This document shows, one piece after another, positions 16,480 to 25,359 of a stretch of DNA of 64,000 nt. The notes beneath the pieces are model-generated. The model had not been told where the DNA came from. It worked only from the letters and a program-made list of their open reading frames with translations, and did not search any database. Every line of letters begins with the position of its first letter. Positions within the stretch are counted from its first letter, which is position 1. Origin of the DNA: Bacillus sp. DTU_2020_1000418_1_SI_GHA_SEK_038 (GTDB lineage Bacteria > Bacillota > Bacilli > Bacillales > Cytobacillaceae). The stretch is taken from NCBI RefSeq assembly GCF_032341175.1, contig NZ_CP135435.1, positions 3,782,001-3,846,000 of the forward strand, read 5' to 3'. Made by a program: the position numbers and the translations under genes.

Positions 16480-17352
16480 TTAATAAAATACTGACTTTAA
16501 TGCCCTTTCCGTATACACCTTGCACAGGTTTCTTCTATACTCTTCAGATGTGTATAGATCGCTTGCCATTTCCCCTTCATCGGCTGCCAATTGTGCAGCT
16601 TCTTTAATCACCGATTCAGACAAGGTTTGGCCCAGAAGTTTATCCTCTACAGAGGTCGCACGATATGGAACATCCCCGACACCAGTAATAGCAATTTTAA
16701 TGTAATCAATGACATCATTTTCCCCAACTCCAGCAACAACGGCGACTCCGATGACCGGATAACCTGATGCCGGGTGGAAGAATTTGAGATAGGTTGATTT
16801 CGTATGCTTAGGTGGAATGGCAAATGAAACACTCGTTAACACACTATTTTCAGGCAGCATTGTAATAAGCGGTCCTACGATGAAGCTATCAATATTCATC
16901 GTTTCAGGACCTTCTTCTCCATGAAAAGCGATTTCTGCATCGAGTACGTAAGCTGCTGCAGGCAAGTCTGCAGCTGGATCCGCATGAGCGATATTCCCGC
17001 CAATCGTTCCCCGGTTGCGTACCTGCAGATCGCCAATTTGACGAACAGTTTCAGATAATACAGGAATATGTTCTTTTACAATTGGATCATTCGCAACTTG
17101 GAAATGGGTCGTGAGTGCACCAATAACGATGCGGTCTCCATCCTTTTGAACCCCTTTTAGCTCAGCAATGCGGCTAATATCAATCAGAGCGCCTGGTTCC
17201 GATAATCTGAATTTCAAAAGTGGAACTAAGCTATGTCCTCCAGCAATCAGCTTTCCTTCACCGTTACATTGCTGTAATTGCTGAATGGCCTCATCAATCG
17301 AATTTACGCGAATATAATCAAATTTAGAAGGTATCAACTCACTTGCCCTCAC
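16480..17352 (-). CDS. Mo-hydroxylase FAD-binding subunit (CoxM-like)
   Basis: A 290-residue medium subunit of the xanthine dehydrogenase/CO dehydrogenase family. The two FAD motifs are AGGHSLVPLLKFRL near residue 37 and GTIGGNIAHADPAADLP near residue 115. It passes electrons from the 2Fe-2S subunit to FAD. The frame starts with GTG at 17352, overlapping coxL by 14 nt; a TTG at 17337, with GAGGG 8 nt upstream, is an equally good start. Last gene before a terminator. Confidence 0.93.
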   Translation of the reverse strand: MRASELIPSKFDYIRVNSIDEAIQQLQQCNGEGKLIAGGHSLVPLLKFRLSEPGALIDISRIAELKGVQKDGDRIVIGALTTHFQVANDPIVKEHIPVLSETVRQIGDLQVRNRGTIGGNIAHADPAADLPAAAYVLDAEIAFHGEEGPETMNIDSFIVGPLITMLPENSVLTSVSFAIPPKHTKSTYLKFFHPASGYPVIGVAVVAGVGENDVIDYIKIAITGVGDVPYRATSVEDKLLGQTLSESVIKEAAQLAADEGEMASDLYTSEEYRRNLCKVYTERALKSVFY

Positions 17353-19684
17353 TTTCAGAAATCGCCCGCCATACTTTTTCTGGTGTTAGCGGCATTTCAA
17401 TATCTTGTATCCCGTATTGCTCAAGCGCATCCATAACCGCGTTCATGATCGCTGGGGTTGATGCAGTCGTTCCTGTTTCTCCAACCCCTTTTGCACCTAG
17501 CTGATTTACAGGGGATAGAGTCTCTGTAAAGGCTGTTTCGATTTTAGGGAAGAAACGTGCTTTCGGCAGTACATAGTCCATAAAGGTACCCGTTAATAAC
17601 TGGCCATCCTCGTTATACACAGCGCCTTCCCAAAGTGCCTGACCAATCCCTTGGGCAATACCGCCATGCACCTGACCTTCAGCATTGAGCGGATTAATCA
17701 CACGCCCTACATCATCGACAGCAATATATCGTTTGATTTCAATTTGACCCGTTGCTTTGTCGACTTCTACAACCGCAATATGTGTGCCAAACGGATAGAC
17801 GAAGTTTTCAGGGTCATAGAATGCCTGCGCTTCAAGAGATGGTTCTAACCCTTCAGGCAGATTCCATGCCATATTGGCTGATTTGGCTATTTCTTGGAAA
17901 GTACGTTCAAAGCCTGGAGAGCCATTAACAGAAAAGATTCCGTTTTCAAATGTTAATTCTTGTACATTTACCTCTAGCTCATGAGCAGCAATTTTCTTTG
18001 CCTTCTCGACAACGCGGTCAGTCGCAATGGCTACTGCCGTACCTCCTACAGCTATTGAACGCGACCCATATGTCCCCCATCCCATTGAAACCGCCTGTGT
18101 ATCACCGAAAACAAGTTCAATGTCATCTATCGGGATGCCTAGTTTTTCAGAAACGACTTGACCAAAAGCAGTGGCATGTCCTTGACCATGCGGCGATGTT
18201 CCGCAATAAACCGTTACTTTTCCAGACGGATGGACGCGTACGGTTGAGTTTTCCCAGACTCCCCCTTGGAATCCGATTGCACCAGCCACTTTAGACGGGC
18301 CAAAACCACATAATTCTACATACGTGGAGAATCCAACGCCAACAAGTTTTCCTTGCTTGCGCAATTCCTTCTGTTCTTCACGGAACTTATTATAATCAAA
18401 CATTTCTAATGCCTTTGCCAGCGGCTTTTCATAATCCCCGCTGTCATATACTAAGCCTTGTGCATTCGTAAAAGGAAACTCCTCTTTCTGGGCGAAATTT
18501 TTCCTTCGAAGCTCTAAAGGATCCATCCCGATCTCTTTTGCGAACAAATCGATAGCCCGCTCAATCTGATAAGTCGCTTCAGGCTTACCTGCCCCGCGAT
18601 AGGCGTCAGTTGGCGTGGTATTTGTATAGACACCGAACGTTTCGCATGCCGCATAAGGAATTTTATAACAGCCTGTAATCATCAATCCAAAATCGATCGT
18701 TGAAACTCCTGGTCCCATCGTTGATAAATATGCGCCGACATTATGAGTATTTTTTACTCGGATGGCACTTAAAGTTCCATCCTTTTTCCCGTATAACTCA
18801 ACATCAATGACTTCGTCACGTCCGTAATTAGAGGCAGTAAAGTGTTCATTTCTCTCCTCAATCCATTTCACAGGACGGCCTAAATCTCGTGCTGCATATC
18901 CAACAAGTGCTTCATCAGGATAGACACCGATTTTTCCGCCAAAGCCGCCTCCCATATCCGGAGCGATTACCCTTAATTTTGCTTCGGAGATTCCGAGCAC
19001 TTCACATAAAACCATCCGATGAATATGCGGATTTTGGGATGTGCACCAAAGTGTTAAGTCTCCGCTTCCTGGATTGTATTGGCCGATAGCTGCCCGGGTT
19101 TCAATCGGACTTGGCGCTACCCGCTGCACATAAAAGCTTTGCTTAATAGCTACTTCTGCGTTTTCACAAACCTCTTCTGGCACTGCCCCCGCTTTCCAAT
19201 GGAACGCAATATTATTTTCAATATCGTCATGAACTAGTGGGGCGTTATCTTCCATCGATTTCTTCTGCCCTACTGCAGGAGCAAGAGTTTCGTACTCTAC
19301 ATCGATTAAGTACATGGCATCACGAACCGCATAGCGGCCTTCAGCAATGACAAGTGCAACACCATCACCCACATAACGAACTCGATCAATCGCTAGTGGA
19401 TACTGCGGGGCTTCCTTCAAATCACATCCAGGGACAAGCCATGAAGAAGGGATGCGGCCAATTTTACCTTCAAGATCTTTCCCGGTATAAATCGCGACAA
19501 CCCCTGGTGCCTTTAATGCTTCCTCCACATTAATGCTTTTGATCATGGCATGAGCATGCGGGCTCCGTAAAATAGCAGCATGCAGCATTCCTGGGAGTAC
19601 AATGTCATCTGAAAAACTACCATTACCTGTAATCAGCTTAGGATCTTCTTTCCTCTTCAGCCGAGCACCAACAACCTTTGTCAT
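17339..19684 (-). CDS. Mo-hydroxylase large molybdopterin subunit (CoxL-like)
   Basis: A 781-residue catalytic subunit. It binds Mo-pterin (GGGFGGK, the switch loop AYRGAGKPE, and the base Glu in KGVGETGTT near the C-terminus). True CO dehydrogenases carry AYxCSFR with the Cu-binding Cys; here the loop is AYRGAGKPE, so this is a form II-type or other hydroxylase, not a proven CO oxidiser. Likely chemistry is hydroxylation of a carbon next to nitrogen in a heterocycle. It overlaps coxM by 14 nt and coxS by one base, so the three subunits are coupled. Confidence 0.93.
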   Translation of the reverse strand: MTKVVGARLKRKEDPKLITGNGSFSDDIVLPGMLHAAILRSPHAHAMIKSINVEEALKAPGVVAIYTGKDLEGKIGRIPSSWLVPGCDLKEAPQYPLAIDRVRYVGDGVALVIAEGRYAVRDAMYLIDVEYETLAPAVGQKKSMEDNAPLVHDDIENNIAFHWKAGAVPEEVCENAEVAIKQSFYVQRVAPSPIETRAAIGQYNPGSGDLTLWCTSQNPHIHRMVLCEVLGISEAKLRVIAPDMGGGFGGKIGVYPDEALVGYAARDLGRPVKWIEERNEHFTASNYGRDEVIDVELYGKKDGTLSAIRVKNTHNVGAYLSTMGPGVSTIDFGLMITGCYKIPYAACETFGVYTNTTPTDAYRGAGKPEATYQIERAIDLFAKEIGMDPLELRRKNFAQKEEFPFTNAQGLVYDSGDYEKPLAKALEMFDYNKFREEQKELRKQGKLVGVGFSTYVELCGFGPSKVAGAIGFQGGVWENSTVRVHPSGKVTVYCGTSPHGQGHATAFGQVVSEKLGIPIDDIELVFGDTQAVSMGWGTYGSRSIAVGGTAVAIATDRVVEKAKKIAAHELEVNVQELTFENGIFSVNGSPGFERTFQEIAKSANMAWNLPEGLEPSLEAQAFYDPENFVYPFGTHIAVVEVDKATGQIEIKRYIAVDDVGRVINPLNAEGQVHGGIAQGIGQALWEGAVYNEDGQLLTGTFMDYVLPKARFFPKIETAFTETLSPVNQLGAKGVGETGTTASTPAIMNAVMDALEQYGIQDIEMPLTPEKVWRAISESEGK

Positions 19685-20196
19685 TATGAGCGCTCCTCTC
19701 CTACTAATTGAATTTCCGATTCTCTCATTAGCTGTGCTGCATGCTTGACTGCCTCAACAATAAATTGATAGCCGGTACAGCGGCAAATAACCCCTTCAAG
19801 GCCTTCGCGAATTTCCTCATCAGTTGGATTTGGATTTTGCTTCAGCAGGCCAACCGCTGCAATCATAACCCCAGGTGTACAATAGCCGCATTGCAGCCCA
19901 TGCTTTTCCCAAAAGCTTTGCTGGATTGGATGCAAATTACCTACTTGCCCCAAACCTTCTACCGTTGTAATTTCGGATCCATCCGCTTGTACAGCCAACA
20001 TCGTACATGATTTTACCACTTCTCCATCCACCATTACCGAACATGCGCCACACTGACTCGTATCACAGCCAATATGTGTCCCCGTCAAACCTAGATCATC
20101 ACGGATATAGTGAACAAGCAGCGTTCGCGGCTCTACATCTGCACATCTTTCTTTTCCGTTGATTTTCACCTTTACATTTACATTTTCGATTGCCAT
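19684..20196 (-). CDS. Mo-hydroxylase 2Fe-2S subunit (CoxS-like)
   Basis: A 170-residue iron-sulfur subunit. The plant-type cluster motif is CDTSQCGACSV plus a later Cys (SCTML), and the second cluster motif is QCGYCTPGV with CRCTGY. I start at the ATG at 20196, which has GGGAGG about 8 nt upstream; the in-frame GTG at 20205 overlaps that ribosome binding site. First of the coxS-coxL-coxM set. Confidence 0.94.
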   Translation of the reverse strand: MAIENVNVKVKINGKERCADVEPRTLLVHYIRDDLGLTGTHIGCDTSQCGACSVMVDGEVVKSCTMLAVQADGSEITTVEGLGQVGNLHPIQQSFWEKHGLQCGYCTPGVMIAAVGLLKQNPNPTDEEIREGLEGVICRCTGYQFIVEAVKHAAQLMRESEIQLVGEERS

Positions 20197-20279
20197 CCAG
20201 TGCACCTCCCAATTAGTACCTTTAAACCATTCGCTATGAATACACTCCCGTTACAATAAACAACGCTGAATAAAGTTAC

Positions 20280-20726
20280 CTAAACGAGCTGTTTCGCTTC
20301 TTTATCTATATCTTTAAAAAATTGACCAATGACAACCTTCGCTACTCCACTCATGACTCGCTGGCCAACCGAAGCGAGAATACCTGTCAATTTCACATCT
20401 GCCCTGCATTCAAGAACTGTTCCTTCTTCTGTTTCAACTAAAGCCATTTCTGCATCCGCATCAATTTCACCAGGCTTGCCCTTCCCGGTAACAAGCAGAC
20501 GGTAAAATTCAGGCTCCTTCTGATCAACCTGACGGACATCTCCTGTAAATACTCCCTTTACAGGACCAATACTAATGCCTAGCTCAGATTCAAAAACATT
20601 AGCCTCCACCTCAACAAATGACTTACAACCTGGTAATGACCTTTTCAACACCTCCTTATCTTGAATGGTTCTCCATAGCACTTCTCTTGGGATACCCTTG
20701 AAAGTATATGAATGCTCAATTTTCAA
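20280..20726 (-). CDS. CoxG-family SRPBCC protein
   Basis: A 148-residue SRPBCC (Bet v1-like) protein of the CO dehydrogenase subunit G family. The N-terminus is KIEHSYTFKGIPREVLWRT, followed by the typical LPGCKSF. CoxG proteins are linked to maturation or membrane anchoring of Mo-hydroxylases. The start codon is TTG, with GGAGAGGT 5 nt upstream. It lies 83 nt upstream of coxS on the same strand. Confidence 0.85.
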   Translation of the reverse strand: MKIEHSYTFKGIPREVLWRTIQDKEVLKRSLPGCKSFVEVEANVFESELGISIGPVKGVFTGDVRQVDQKEPEFYRLLVTGKGKPGEIDADAEMALVETEEGTVLECRADVKLTGILASVGQRVMSGVAKVVIGQFFKDIDKEAKQLV

Positions 20727-20817
20727 AGCGACCTCTCCTTTAAAACTGTTTTGACTTCTAGGTCCGTTTTTTTCTAATATTCTAATAATTAACGTTAAGA
20801 CTTTCTATTTCAGAGCT

Positions 20818-20848
20818 TTATCCCTTCCCGAACAAGGAAGGGAGCTCC
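20818..20848. other. intergenic hairpin between pxpA and coxG
   Basis: CCCTTCC-CGAACAA-GGAAGGG forms a GC-rich stem in the 143-nt gap between pxpA and coxG. Neither strand has a U-tail, so it is not a standard terminator; it may protect or process the mRNA. Confidence 0.35.
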
Positions 20849-20869
20849 AATCTGGACAATTGGTTTTAT

Positions 20870-21634
20870 TTAAATTATTTTCTTGATAGGAACAATCTCG
20901 ACTCCGCTCGTTTTTAATGCTTCTACAATTTTCTTGGCCAATATAGGAGCACCTGGTGTATCTCCGTGTATGCAAATCGTTTCAGCTTTTATGGAAGCAT
21001 CCTTACCATCATGAGTAATGACTCGTTCCTCTTTTACCATTCGCACAACTCGTTGGGCCATCGCTTCGTAATCGCTGATTTCTGTACCTCTTCTCGTTAA
21101 TACAATCGAGCCGGTTTCTGTGTGCTCCCGATCAGAATAGACTTCTTTTGCAACCGGGACGCCCATTTTTATTGCTTCTTCCAGCAATTCGGACTGATTA
21201 AGAGCAAAAATAATCATTTGCGGGTCCATTTCGTGCAGTGTTTCTAATATGGCTCTTGCTAAGGTCTTATCCTCCGCAGCCTTCATAAATAAAGCTCCAT
21301 GCGGTTTACAATGCTGAATGCTCACTTTTTCTGCAGAACAGAACTCCCTTAAGGCCCCTACTTGATACATGACATAATCTTTAATTTCTGCTGGTGTACA
21401 AGTCATGTAGCGCCGGCCAAAGCCCAGTAGATCAGGAAATCCGGGATGCGCGCCAATTCCAACATCATATTTCTTCGCAAGCTCCACCGTCTTCCTCATT
21501 ACATGAGGATCCCCGGCATGAAAGCCACAAGCAATGTTGGCAGAGGTAATGTACTGCATCATTTCTTCATCATTGCCTAACTCGTAAAGCCCAAAGCTTT
21601 CCCCCATATCACAGTTCAAATCTACTTTAAACAT
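20870..21634 (-). CDS. pxpA: PxpA (LamB/YcsF family) hydrolase subunit
   Basis: A 254-residue protein of the LamB/YcsF family, the PxpA component of the PxpABC 5-oxoprolinase. Clear signatures are DLNCDMGESFGLYELGND at the N-terminus, ANIACGFHAGDP and GAHPGFPDLLGFGRR. In PxpABC it completes ATP-dependent opening of pyroglutamate to glutamate. It lies 4 nt downstream of the biotin carboxylase gene, which is not part of the classic pxp operon and points to a biotin-using relative. Confidence 0.93.
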   Translation of the reverse strand: MFKVDLNCDMGESFGLYELGNDEEMMQYITSANIACGFHAGDPHVMRKTVELAKKYDVGIGAHPGFPDLLGFGRRYMTCTPAEIKDYVMYQVGALREFCSAEKVSIQHCKPHGALFMKAAEDKTLARAILETLHEMDPQMIIFALNQSELLEEAIKMGVPVAKEVYSDREHTETGSIVLTRRGTEISDYEAMAQRVVRMVKEERVITHDGKDASIKAETICIHGDTPGAPILAKKIVEALKTSGVEIVPIKKII

Positions 21635-21638
21635 TGTG

Positions 21639-22994
21639 TCACCTCTTTTGCAGTTCTGCTTTATGCTCAGCTAGAAATTCAGTCGTATAATTTCCACTTA
21701 TAAACTGCTCGTTTTTCATTATCTTTTCTAGGAGCGGCAGATTCGTTTTAACTCCCTGAATATCCATTTCTTCAAGCACTTTTTGCATTTTACTAATCGC
21801 GTGATCACGGGATATGCCGTGCACAATAATTTTTCCAATCATTGGGTCATAGAAAGGTGTAACTGCACTTCCATTGATAAAGCCGAAATCATATCTGACA
21901 TTATCACCAGGCAGCTCCAGGCTAGAAATAACTCCGGGACTCGGGAAGAAGGTGACTGGATCCTCAGCATAAAGCCTGCATTCAATCGCATGACCAGTTT
22001 TTGTGATATTATCCTGGGTAAAAGGCAATTGTTCCTTTGCAGCAATCTTTAGCTGCAGCTCGACTAAATCCAATCCTGTTATTTCTTCCGTTACCGGGTG
22101 CTCTACCTGCAAACGGGTATTCATCTCAAGAAAATAGAAATTTTTATTTTCGTCAAAAATAAATTCCATTGTACCTACATTCGTATAATCAATTTGCTTT
22201 ACGCCACGAATGGCAGCTGCCAGCAGCTCATTTCTAAGGGTCTCATCCAAAAACGGGGACGGACTTTCTTCAATCACCTTTTGATTCCGCCGTTGGACTG
22301 AGCATTCTCTTTCAAATAAATGCATCACATTTCCATAGGCATCAGCAACAATTTGAACTTCGATATGGCGAGGCTTTGAAATCCACTTTTCCAGAAAAAC
22401 AGTGCCATCATTAAAAAATGAGTCTGCTTTCTGCTTTGTTGCATCAAACACCTTTAGTAACTCTTCTTGGTTGTGTACGAGCTGCATTCCGATACCGCCG
22501 CCGCCCGCACTCGCTTTTAACATAAGCGGATAGCCAAGATCGTTCGCAATCTGTATGGCTTCCTCTACAGATTCAACGCTTTTATCTGTACCCGGAACAA
22601 CGTTCACACCGGCTTTTTGCATTTGTATTCGTGCTTCAAGCTTGCTTCCCATGAGGCGCATCGTTTCTGCAGAAGGACCAATAAAAACAATATCTTCCTC
22701 CTCGCAGCGGCGGACAAATTCCGGATTCTCCGATAAAAATCCATAGCCTGGATGAATCGCATCCGCTTTCGTTTCTTTTGCTACCTGTATTACCTTTTCA
22801 ACATTTAGATAGCTTTTTTTCGCCTGGGCTGGACCGATGCATACAGCCTCTGTAGCCTCGCTAACATGGGGAGCCTCAGCATCTGCCTCAGAATAGACTG
22901 CAACGGTATCGATGCCAAGCTTCTTACAGGTGCGAATAATTCTCCTAGCAATTTCCCCTCTGTTTGCAATCAGCACCTTTTTAAAATAGGCCAT
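21639..22994 (-). CDS. accC: biotin carboxylase (AccC-like)
   Basis: A 451-residue ATP-grasp biotin carboxylase. RGEIARRI, HPGYGFLSEN, ECSVQRRNQK and EMNTRLQVEHPVTE are all present. The glycine-rich lid reads KASAGGGGIGM, where acetyl-CoA carboxylase AccC has GGGGRGM; as I recall, Ile at this position is found in urea carboxylases. It carboxylates the biotin on the small BCCP encoded 29 nt upstream. Position between pxpA and accB-pxpC-pxpB argues for a dedicated N-carboxylating enzyme rather than fatty-acid synthesis. Confidence 0.92.
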   Translation of the reverse strand: MAYFKKVLIANRGEIARRIIRTCKKLGIDTVAVYSEADAEAPHVSEATEAVCIGPAQAKKSYLNVEKVIQVAKETKADAIHPGYGFLSENPEFVRRCEEEDIVFIGPSAETMRLMGSKLEARIQMQKAGVNVVPGTDKSVESVEEAIQIANDLGYPLMLKASAGGGGIGMQLVHNQEELLKVFDATKQKADSFFNDGTVFLEKWISKPRHIEVQIVADAYGNVMHLFERECSVQRRNQKVIEESPSPFLDETLRNELLAAAIRGVKQIDYTNVGTMEFIFDENKNFYFLEMNTRLQVEHPVTEEITGLDLVELQLKIAAKEQLPFTQDNITKTGHAIECRLYAEDPVTFFPSPGVISSLELPGDNVRYDFGFINGSAVTPFYDPMIGKIIVHGISRDHAISKMQKVLEEMDIQGVKTNLPLLEKIMKNEQFISGNYTTEFLAEHKAELQKR

Positions 22995-23023
22995 CCGCCT
23001 AAACCTCCTCTTCAGAAAAAAAT

Positions 23024-23272
23024 TTACTGTTCAATGATGACTGCTATTTCCTGACCTGCATCGAGAAGGTCCTCATCCTCAACAAAGAATTGCGCAAGAA
23101 CTCCTTCATTCTCTGCTTTTATTTCATAAAAATTTTTCATAACCTCTACAAGGCCAATCACATCGCCCACTTTTACTTGGGCTCCTTCCTTTATATACAC
23201 ATCTTTATCTGGAGCTGGTTTGCGATAGAATACCCCCGGGATTGGTGTTAGTACTGTTTTTTGTTCAGCCAT
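23024..23272 (-). CDS. accB: minimal biotin carboxyl carrier protein
   Basis: An 82-residue protein that is only a biotinyl domain. The attachment motif is VEVMKNFYE (biotinyl Lys in MK), preceded by the GDVIGLVE turn. Usual AccB proteins are about 150-170 residues with a Pro/Ala linker; here that part is absent. AGGAGG lies 8 nt before the ATG. It overlaps pxpC copy 2 by 8 nt, so a shared complex is likely. Confidence 0.9.
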   Translation of the reverse strand: MAEQKTVLTPIPGVFYRKPAPDKDVYIKEGAQVKVGDVIGLVEVMKNFYEIKAENEGVLAQFFVEDEDLLDAGQEIAVIIEQ

Positions 23273-24263
23273 TTTTTAATCCTCCTGCTTGAGCTAATAC
23301 TTGCTGCTTCATTTGATTGATTTTATTCTGATAATCTTTGCGGATCTCAAGTGCTTCGTGGATATCAACTGCTACAAATCGAACTTTTTCATTCGTTTTG
23401 ATTTGTGCCATTTTATTTAAATCGGTACTGATAATCGTACAAATCGTTGCATATCCTCCGCCTGTCACAGCATCGTTTAAGAGGGCAATCGGCTCTACGC
23501 CATCAGGCACCTGAATGGATCCAATTGGATAGCCTAAATCGACAACATTGGATGGATTGCTTCCAGCTCCAAACGGCTGCTCACGCTCAACGAAATTTAA
23601 ACGCTCTCCTTTAAATCGATAGCCCACACGATTCGCTTCTGGTGTAACAGTCCATTCCATAGAGAAAAATCGCTCTTTACTTTCCTCAGTCAACCGATAA
23701 CTGCATAGTCCTAAAACAACACGGACTTCATTTGTTTTCGAGAATGTCGGAATAAGTTCATCACTAATGCGGGTTCCGGTGGCTATTGCAGTTTCGTGAT
23801 CATTGCCAATTTTCAATTCATCCCCAGATTGAAGTGCGCGGCCTTCGTAGCCTCCAATGCCACACAATGTATAGGTAGAGCGTGATTCCATGATTAGCGG
23901 CACGTCAATTCCTCCTGCCACTGCCAAATACACACGTGCACCTTGTTTGATAAAATCGAATGAAAGAACATCTCCAGCCTTTACTTCAAGCGTTTCCCAC
24001 ATCGGCACAGGCTCGCCATTGATTTTCGGCGGCATCTCGCCACCCGTAATGGCAACGGTTGCATTTTGCTGAAATTCTAAGATTGGGCCCATATAGGTAA
24101 TTTCAAGAACGGCCGCATTTTCCTTGTTCCCAACGAGTAAATTGCTCGCAAAGTAAGAATATTTATCCATGGCTCCTGACGGCGGCATCCCCACTTCATA
24201 ATGGCCAATTCTGCCGGAATCTTGAACGGTCGTTTGCAGTCCAGGATTGATTACTTTAATCAT
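23265..24263 (-). CDS. pxpC: PxpC-like (KipA) carboxyltransferase-family subunit, copy 2
   Basis: A 332-residue KipA/PxpC family protein: TTVQDSGRIGHYEVGMPPSG, VAVAGGIDVPLIM-like core (LAVAGGIDVP) and GAGSNPSNVVDLGYPIGS. The same fold forms half of the carboxyltransferase domain of urea carboxylase. Overlaps pxpB copy 2 by 4 nt (ATGA) and accB by 8 nt, so these three genes are tightly coupled. It is clearly a paralogue of the 10573-11550 gene, with conserved motifs but substantial divergence. Confidence 0.88.
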   Translation of the reverse strand: MIKVINPGLQTTVQDSGRIGHYEVGMPPSGAMDKYSYFASNLLVGNKENAAVLEITYMGPILEFQQNATVAITGGEMPPKINGEPVPMWETLEVKAGDVLSFDFIKQGARVYLAVAGGIDVPLIMESRSTYTLCGIGGYEGRALQSGDELKIGNDHETAIATGTRISDELIPTFSKTNEVRVVLGLCSYRLTEESKERFFSMEWTVTPEANRVGYRFKGERLNFVEREQPFGAGSNPSNVVDLGYPIGSIQVPDGVEPIALLNDAVTGGGYATICTIISTDLNKMAQIKTNEKVRFVAVDIHEALEIRKDYQNKINQMKQQVLAQAGGLKNG

Positions 24264-25129
24264 GCATACAACCTCCTTAACACGGAATCTGAAAATGCTT
24301 TCGGATTTTCGAGCACTTCTTGAGGCTTAAATGTAATTTCCTTTGTTAAATAACGGAACTCTCCACTTTCCACTTCTTTTCGAATATCCTCGTATTCCTC
24401 CATCGTAATGCTTCGATATCGGAAAACATCTCCCTGTCTAGGGAAGGTCATCGACTCTTTGAAATCATGCAAGCGCTGTTCTTTTTCATAAATTGGGGCT
24501 GCTGCAGTTCCGAAGAGTTGGTAGCCGCCAGCTCCCTGCACAGGGTATATAACGGCAAAGGCCCCGCCAAATCCAAATGCTCTTTCTGGTGTAAACGTAC
24601 GTGGGCGAACATATTTTGGCGCTTCGATTTGCTGTTCACGGGGCACCATTTGATAGCACCATGGCAATCCCGGAACAAACCCGATCATCGAAACGAGATA
24701 CGGGCTATCTGTAATCGATTTAATGAGTTCTTCTTTAGATTGAAAGCCATTTGTACGGGCCACATATTCAAGGTCTGTTGCTGTCGGGTCCTGATGCCTG
24801 TCCCTGAAACGCATTAATGCCTCATGTGTCCAAGGATCTTCGAATAATATCGGCACATCCACAGCACGGGCTGTTATTTCAAAGCTTTCTAAGGAAACCG
24901 TCTGTTCTAGTTCTTTCAATTTTGAAATTAATTCATCTGGGTGAATGATATCTGGATTAAAACGAATCATATAGGATGCATTGGAAGGACAGATATCCAG
25001 AATTCCCGAAAGGTTTTCCTCTCTCAATGTCTTTGTAATCGCCATAGCCTGAAAATTCGTTTCTAGGCTCATCGCCTCAGATAATTCAACAAAAATAAAC
25101 TCATCACCGCCATATTCATAACGGGCCAA
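24260..25129 (-). CDS. pxpB: PxpB-like (KipI) subunit, copy 2
   Basis: A 289-residue KipI/PxpB family protein with GFVPGLPWCYQM near residue 160 and RTFTPERAFGFGGAFAVIYP. It would pair with PxpC to form the carboxyltransferase-like active site. It is the first gene of the pxpB-pxpC-accB-accC-pxpA run and sits directly behind a sigma-54 promoter. The N-terminus (YGGDEFIFVELSEAM) matches that of copy 1 (FGGDEYIYAEISRDM), confirming paralogy. Confidence 0.88.
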   Translation of the reverse strand: MARYEYGGDEFIFVELSEAMSLETNFQAMAITKTLREENLSGILDICPSNASYMIRFNPDIIHPDELISKLKELEQTVSLESFEITARAVDVPILFEDPWTHEALMRFRDRHQDPTATDLEYVARTNGFQSKEELIKSITDSPYLVSMIGFVPGLPWCYQMVPREQQIEAPKYVRPRTFTPERAFGFGGAFAVIYPVQGAGGYQLFGTAAAPIYEKEQRLHDFKESMTFPRQGDVFRYRSITMEEYEDIRKEVESGEFRYLTKEITFKPQEVLENPKAFSDSVLRRLYA

Positions 25130-25166
25130 AGGACTTCACCTCACTGAAAGTATTTATCTACTAATC

Positions 25167-25184
25167 TTGCAAATTCCATGCCAA
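25167..25184 (-). promoter_or_regulatory. sigma-54 (-24/-12) promoter for the pxpB2 operon
   Basis: On minus the sequence TTGGCATGGAATTTGCAA matches TGGCAYR-N4-TTGCA, the sigma-54 consensus, about 38-55 bp upstream of pxpB copy 2. Confidence 0.85.
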
Positions 25185-25244
25185 GATAATATTTATTGAT
25201 TTTTCAGATTACTAGTTCTCGGGTGCTGAAAAGTGCGGTGAAAT

Positions 25245-25281
25245 CTTTCAGAATTGAAAGATTGTTTTTCAGTATTGAAAG
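25245..25281 (-). promoter_or_regulatory. tandem upstream activator sites
   Basis: Two 16-bp palindromes, CTTTCAGAATTGAAAG (25245-25260) and TTTTCAGTATTGAAAG (25266-25281), spaced 21 bp, two helical turns. They lie about 60-100 bp upstream of the -24 element, the usual place for an enhancer-binding protein. Confidence 0.7.
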
Positions 25282-25359
25282 TGTTTGGTAAGGTTATTTT
25301 CGAAAATAGACTAGAAGCGGGATGATTTGCAAAATGGTAGGTATGTTAGGGAATTGGCT

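Noticed and set aside
17339-19684. Carbon monoxide dehydrogenase large subunit
   Set aside because: The CO-specific AYxCSFR loop is absent; AYRGAGKPE is present instead.
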